DNA of 64,000 nucleotides from Litoditis marina (taxonomy: Eukaryota; Nematoda; Chromadorea; Rhabditida; Rhabditidae). The position numbers were made by a program, and so were the translations under genes. The notes below the pieces were generated by a model that was not told the origin of the DNA, did no database searches, and saw only the letters and a program-made list of their open reading frames with translations. The stretch's first letter is position 1, and each line of letters starts with the position of its first letter. Positions 58,177 to 64,000 of this stretch are shown one piece after another. Location of the stretch: the NCBI GenBank assembly GCA_964036275.1, contig OZ038433.1, forward strand, positions 14,836,457 to 14,900,456, written 5' to 3'.

Positions 58177-60704
58177 ATGACTGAGTTGGATCAGAATTAT
58201 GTCGGATTCGAATTTCTCGAATGTCCGAAGTGCGACAATTCGAAACTCTACGATGTACCTACCTTTCAAGAGCACTATGCCAGAGAGCATTTAGGTTAGT
58301 TCCAGCATGAATTTCTGAATTCACTTTCGATTCACTATGGCGTCAGCCTACTTTACTGGTGTCTTTACGATGGGATATTTGAGTTAAGATGAAGTAGTAG
58401 AAAGAGATTTTTAATAATATTCATGAAAATAAAATAAAACAATGCCCCTCTCTGTGAAGAGATGTTTTCGTTTTGGGTAACATGGAAGTGTTACCTTTCT
58501 GAGTTTGTAGTCGTTTTTGAGGAATTTAAACTGGACGATTTGACCTCTCTCCCCCTCTTCTAGATTGTTATGTTTTTAGTTTGCTCGGGGGGGGGGGGCA
58601 AACAATTTTCCCAGGTTTCGTACCACAGGTGTGCTCAACTATTCTGTGTTTGCAGACGGATTCCGTAAGAGCACGTGCAATGTGTGTCAAATGACATTCG
58701 CAACAAGTTTCCACGAAGTAGCTCACATCAAGACCAGTCAGGCCTGTATCCAAGCAAATTCTCTGAAAAATGGACCGGAGGTGAGAAAATGAGCATATTA
58801 TAGGCAGGTCCGACTGTTCTCAGACTGACACACGTGAAAATTAATGAGTTTGCGTCGAAAATAGACAAGTTGTCTCGTTTCCGAGTTTCCGTCGTAAAAG
58901 TAGCTCGTTTTTCGATTTTGCTAGCTGTTCCGACAAATTTACTGCCGTTTCATCACAATTGATAAGTTATACAAGTTATACAAGTTACAAGTTAGTGCCA
59001 CGCCTCCATACGTTTCCGAGTTCTGTTTGTACATTTGAAACCCGACTGAAAGGCAAGAAAAAAGTGCTTCTTTGCAATCTGAAATTGGGACGTTTCTATG
59101 TGAGAAAAAATAGTCCCTTTCTATAGCTTCGCCCTACTTTATTGGTGTCTTAAAAAGGAAATTATGATAGAGATTAAATACTTGATTTAAAATATAGTGA
59201 CATAACAAAAATTGTAACAGTGATCATGTATAACGTTTGGAAGTAAAATATAGATAAAAAGAATCAAAAGGATATATATTGTGTACTTTTTTTAATACTC
59301 AAAACTTCATGTTTGGAGGCCCGCTCGTACAAACAAATCCTGCCCCACAAGCAAAGTCTGGAGACACACTCTCAGCTACAGACGGCGACTACGGTAGCCC
59401 TAATTAGAGCTGTGGACAGATTGAGCAGAAGACAATTAACAGGTGAATATTTTCATTGTTTGATGACGTTTACAGGTAATCAACACCAGACAGTTCCCAG
59501 TCAATTGACCAGCCACTTTTGTGGCGCCCGCGATAAAAGAGTATGCGAATCATAGAGCCGCAGATGTCTGCGGCCTCATTCACCTGCATGCTCTCTCGTT
59601 TTTGTAGCTGGCCAATCGCAGAAAATTGGCGCTAATCGTTCTGAGCATCGCGAGGTGAAAGTGGGCACCGTGCCAGTGAAGTGTTGCACTGCTGAAAGAA
59701 AGACCTACTGTAATAGTCCGGTAGCATTGCTCAGAAATTTGTACCGAGAACCATACATCGTCCGGAATTCCAGAAATTTCTGAGAAATGGGCTGCCGTTT
59801 CGTCAAATTCGGACAAAATAGACTTGACGTCTCACGTAAATCGATAAACATATCGTTTAAAGCTAACGCGCTCGTAAGAACCGGGTGCCGGGTCTGGTCG
59901 TTACGATGTCAAAAAACACTGGAAGTTTTTTTTACGTCATTTCGTTTTTTCAAATAGTTTGTGTGAAGGGCAACAAGCCAAAGTTCCGAGTATTCTTTTT
60001 GCGACTCTCTTACATCCTTCATTCAATAAGTGCAACGAGATAGCTCGTTCTTGGTATTCGGAGGGAGATCAAAGACTTTATCATGTAAACGTTTCAATTT
60101 GCGCATTGAGAGGTGTTGGTTTTTCAGAAGGAGTCACTAATATGGTGGAGAAGTTGAAGTTTTTCCCCGACTGGTACAGTGTGGTCGAGAAATCATCACT
60201 GTGTGGCGCTGTTCAGAATGTGAGTCGTTCGTTCTCCAGTAAAGTTATGCAGATAGGTAGAAAACTTCACAAAACTGGCTTTTTTGTTGAAGAATGGGCC
60301 ATCTTGGCAGAATAGTCGCACTTTACTGGTTTGTGATGTGAATTGACTGATGATATTCGTTTTCCACCCACTGTAGGGGAAATATTGTCGACTCGAGGGT
60401 TGGAATAGTTCATAGGTGACCACAAGTTGCACGCGTGCAACATTTGTAGGCGGACGGCTCTGAGAAAATTTTGCCGAGTGCCTGCACGGTTACGCCCCTT
60501 TTTACTAAGCCCCGCCCATTTGCCGACTGGTTGCGCTCTAGTTGCACCCTACCGGCACACTTGGCTTTGCGACCAGTCGGCATTTGCAGCGCGTCTAGTC
60601 GTCAGAAACAGAAGGGTGACTTCGTTTGCTATTCTTACTGAGAAAACGGAAGATGGAAGACAAAGGAAAGGACGTGAGAGGGATATGGAAGTGAAGGAGA
60701 AGCC

Positions 60705-60763
<59 letters not shown>

Positions 60764-60835
60764 GAAAGAGAGAGAGAGAGAGAGATCGGAAAGGTATAAG
60801 AGGAGAGAGAGAGAGAAAAAGAAAGAAAGGGAAAG

Positions 60836-60926
<91 letters not shown>

Positions 60927-61125
60927 AAATGGGAGTTGAGAGAAAGGAAAAGAGAGACGGAGTTAGTGATAAAGAAAGCGAAAAGATGGAGGGAGTAAAA
61001 AAGTGAGCGAAAGAGAGAGAGAGAGAGAGAGAAAAAAATTTGATACAAAAAAGAGAAATACAGAGAGAGAGAGATAGAGAGAAGTAAAGATAATAATGAG
61101 AGAAGTGACTGAGAGGGGGTGTGAG

Positions 61126-61195
<70 letters not shown>

Positions 61196-63974
61196 AGAGT
61201 GACAAAAAGAAATGGAAGGAAGGGAGAAGGGAGAGATACTTCAAGAACGACTGTGGTTTGTGTGGCTTTCTTCCTTTTTTGTGAACGTTCAATGACGGCA
61301 ATCAGACTCGCAGTGTGTATGTTTTCTGTGAATAGAAAATTCTCAGCAGCCAATAATCTACATGTTCAGTATGGTTTTTGTTAACTGAATGCTTAGTGAA
61401 CTTCATTTTCTTCATAAGTCATCCTTCAAGCCAATTCGATGTGATGCCGTCGCGCGCGAAATACACTGCGCAAATGAACAAGCTATTTTCGTGCAGGCAT
61501 CTTGATTACGGTATCAAAATTTTTTGAATTAAATATTTAGTTTTATATTTTATTTTATTTTAGAGACTTTTTTATTGTGTATTTTGGTATCCTTCATGTG
61601 TATAGGTTGTAACTTATGTTTTTCAGTTGATGGGAGACTGCGTAGCATCACAGTCAAGGAATAAAATACATTCAATGGATTTCTGAGGTAGGATGGGTTT
61701 TTTTGTTTTTATCTCCATCGTTTCGAAGAGAATGTATAGCTGAGTGACCAAACGCGGTGCGATTTTCAAATCCAGCCCGAGGGGCATATATTTCCGAATA
61801 AACTGCAAGATTGTAAAGCTGAAATAGAGCTCGTTTTTCTATTTTCTGCCCTGAGTTTTCTATGTTCGCCGAGGTATGGTTTCTATAATCGCGGGGGTCT
61901 GATGCGATATGTGATTGCGGAATTGAACGGTTTTTTCTGGGAAATCTGAAAATCATAATTTTTTCGTGTTTAAATATAAAAACTGACTACTCGAACAGTC
62001 GGACCTTTCTAGTGTATCGTAAAGAAGTAACGTTTCTAATGAAAAGCATTCCTCAGATCAGTTGGACTGGCCTGTGTCCTTCATAAAATAGTTGATGTAA
62101 ACATCTGTGTTTTGTTTAAGAAACTTTTCATTTTCTATGATTTAAAGTTCGTTCAAAGCATAAGTTTCTATTTGCAGAGGGTCATCTCTTCTCGCGACGT
62201 CAGCAATTCCAACGATGAAGGACGTTTTCGATGAGGGGTTGTCTTTCTGGGTCGGGCAGCCCATAAGGAGAAGTGAGTGCAAGTGCATTTTCCCTTTCCC
62301 GTATTAAGGTTAATTGTACTTACTTTACATCAATATGCAATGTTTGTTTGTTGAGACGGTGAGCACTATAGATTGGTGAAAGTACTATTAGTGGATTGTG
62401 CGCCGTTTACTGTTGAAAAGCTGGGACTTTTTGATTTATTCTGAGAAATTTTCGCAAAAAGAGTCAGACGCACCCACGCACCCCACGTTTCTCGTTTAAT
62501 ACCTAAATACTAGAGTTGTGCACTAGCTGTGGTTGAAAAAACCATGAAACAGCACGGGTATAGCTAATATTATTCGCGTATGACCATGATCATGAAAAAG
62601 TGGGGGAAAAAGCCACACCTAACGTAAACGGGCCGTTTTTTTTTCGCGAAGTCCAATCTGGGCCCCGTTTTTGCAAAAACGACAAAATATTGACGCAGTT
62701 TCCACAAAATGTCGGACTTAAAATTCGGTATTCCGGTAATCGATGGTCCGACTGTTAATGTACGGGATCAGTTACTACTGAGTTCCCAATGTTATTTTCC
62801 ATGATTTGCAGCGGTATCGTTGCCTGTTACCCGGGTGTGGAGTGATATCAATAGAAGCAGACCGTTGGTGGCAGATAGGGAAGGTCGTCATCCATCTGTA
62901 GTACTGAGTATAGGTGAGTGTGGCATATTGGGTTCTTTTGAGCTAAGTGCTCTATATTATCTTTGAAAATATACCTGGCATTCACGTGGAGTTTTGCTCG
63001 AATAGGCAGCAAAACAATTGGGAACAGGGCTCTTTTTTGTCAGGCACAGGAAGAGTTGCCTGTTTTTATTGTTTCATCTCTATGACGTTGTGCTTTTCTG
63101 CTATCTTAGAGTCTAAGACTTAGACGGACTAGCGGTTTATACCGGTGGCGGAAGGTGACTTCACGCCTGTTCGCCAGGGTTAAGGCTGAAATAAATTTTT
63201 GATTTCACCTAAACAAAGGACTAAAAGACGGCAGGCTGACAATTTTCAATTTGAAATGAAAACTTTTGAACGGCCAGCTGCATTCACCTCCGAAGTAGTT
63301 CGAATTCGAATAGTCATAAAAATCTTAAAGTGGGTCTTTTTTTCGCCAAACTCGGGAGAAATGGTCTAGTTTTGATGTGTAATCATGATGTCTCAGTCTC
63401 ACTCATGTATTTCGTATTGAAAATAGAGATTTTTCGGAGGATAGTCACTCTACATCCTTTTACAGGTCCTTCACTCAAGTTCAGCAGACAACCACCTCGA
63501 CCTCAGACAGCATCTTCATCTTCAACAGGCGTGAGTATATATTATTCATTTTTAGTTTTCGAACGGTGCTCCTGAACTTTTTCTGGTTTTGTTTTTATCT
63601 GAAATCTAAAGTATATTGTATATCAGTTGAGCTGACTCGCATTTTTTCAACATTCAGTTCGTTTACCGTTACCCCAATACAGTAGTTCGAGAGAGCACTA
63701 ATGTAATTCGAAAAATCAGAATCATTCTCGCCCGAAATTGGAAAGATGCCCTACTTTGATGTAAAATCATGATATCTCACGTATTTGAACTAATAACAGG
63801 TTCCTTTTTGTAAAATAGTTCACTGGTGTGCCAGTTCTATGTTTTTAAAATAGTTGTCTAACCTTACTTGAGAAAACCGAGGTTTTACGCTATATATATT
63901 CCTGCAATTACTAGTTTCAGGGCCCGTACTCTCTACAGCGATCCAGCTCTTCCACAAACAATGTCAATGACAAG
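58177..63974 (+). CDS. Unrecognised zinc-finger protein, 3' end outside window
   Basis: I do not recognise the family. Exons: 58177-58294, 58656-58780, 59319-59442, 60128-60219, 61627-61652 (weak), 62178-62272, 62812-62913, 63466-63530, 63921-63974; phases agree across all nine. Start ATG gives MTELDQNYVGFEFL. Finger 1 is C16-x2-C19-x13-H33-x4-H38 (CPKC..HYAREH); finger 2 is C47-x2-C50-x12-H63-x6-C70 (CNVC..H..C), a C2HC pattern. Exon 3 is probably helical (HSQLQTATTVALIRAVDRL). Exons 6-9 are Ser/Arg/Pro/Gln-rich and probably disordered, apart from LSFWVGQPIRR and LPVTRVWSDINRSRP. The fingers suggest nucleic-acid or protein binding, but no function can be assigned. Exon 5 is a 26-nt guess placed to satisfy phase, with a weak GTCAAG donor; other exons have good GT/AG signals. 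Confidence 0.72.
58802..58952. repeat. Diverged MITE, CACCAGTAAGG family (intron 2 of zinc-finger gene)
   Basis: Retains internal words (GGTCCGACTGTTCTCAGA, AAAAGTAGCTCGTTTTTCGA, CCGACAAATTTACTG), but the terminal repeats are eroded. Confidence 0.45.
59498..59646. repeat. Inverted-repeat element related to 43028-43202
   Basis: CCAGCCACTTTTGTGG..GAGCCGCAG and CTGCGGCCTC..CTCTCGTTTTTGTAGCTGGC form the arms. The open reading frame that runs past the exon 3 donor (59443) enters this element, which is why I end exon 3 at 59442. Confidence 0.65.
60235..60332. repeat. Short MITE remnant (98 bp)
   Basis: CTCCAGTAAAGTTATGCAGA at the left and AGTCGCACTTTACTGGTTTG at the right. It sits 16 bp downstream of exon 4 in its intron. 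Confidence 0.6.
60698..61195. repeat. (GA)n and (GATA)n microsatellites
   Basis: (GA)n at 60710-60785, an uninterrupted (GATA)n of about 90 bp at 60837-60926, and (GA)n at 61010-61080 and 61128-61192. The 252-codon minus-strand frame of Ser/Leu/Tyr/Ile repeats is a read of these tracts. Confidence 0.9.
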
Positions 63975-64000
63975 GTGTGTTACTTATTTTTCAATAACTT

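Noticed and set aside
59443..59555. Extension of the zinc-finger gene exon 3 to a stop at 59555
   Set aside because: The extension enters an inverted-repeat element related to 43028-43202, while a good donor (GTGAAT) at 59443 joins in phase to an exon with good signals at 60128.
60595..61353. 252-codon minus-strand frame with Tyr-Leu-Ser-Ile repeats
   Set aside because: A direct translation of (GATA)n and (GA)n microsatellites.

Overview
The window is eukaryotic, most likely from a nematode. The evidence is: genes split into many short exons (25-200 nt) by introns that are often near 1 kb; a calcineurin A whose exon-8 segment reads [12 protein letters not shown], the form I recall from the C. 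elegans protein; a PAT-type tyrosine-recombinase retrotransposon, a group described from nematodes; and splice-acceptor signals just upstream of start codons, as expected for spliced-leader trans-splicing. I cannot name the species. There is no bacterial-style operon structure, and one short assembly gap of 23 N lies at 47439-47461.

Three genes can be rebuilt exon by exon with matching splice phases. (1) On the minus strand, 14388 to 1748, is the calcineurin A catalytic subunit: 11 exons, 401 codons, continuing past the left edge. (2) On the minus strand, 44615 to 29927, is a complete E(z)/EZH2-family H3K27 methyltransferase: 21 exons, 2121 nt, 706 aa. It carries an N-terminal AT-hook, MCSS-type cysteines, a CXC domain and a SET domain, and has a C-terminal tail that looks transposon-derived. 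(3) On the plus strand, 58177 to beyond the right edge, is an unrecognised gene with a C2H2 and a C2HC zinc finger and a long Ser/Arg/Pro-containing region: 9 exons visible.

The two long intergenic stretches (14.4-29.9 kb and 44.6-58.2 kb) and most introns are dense with mobile DNA. They hold a 165-bp MITE family ending CACCAGTAAGG, a family of about 235 bp ending in TATA, near-perfect hairpin elements, AACCCGG-type inverted repeats, tRNA-like sequences with Pol III A and B boxes, and long GA/CT microsatellites.

The most structured object is a nested transposon complex at 46949-54068. Two 313-bp direct repeats (one visible mismatch) are flanked by the same 10-bp sequence. Between them lies an element with terminal inverted repeats of about 113 bp, and inside that sits an apparently intact 4.66-kb PAT/DIRS-type retrotransposon (48290-52954) with split direct repeats A1 ... 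B1-A2 ... B2, a Gag with a CCHC knuckle, an RT-RNase H polyprotein and a tyrosine recombinase. Its two A copies look identical, so insertion was probably recent.

The three genes have no visible functional link: they are a Ca2+/calmodulin phosphatase, a Polycomb methyltransferase and a zinc-finger protein.
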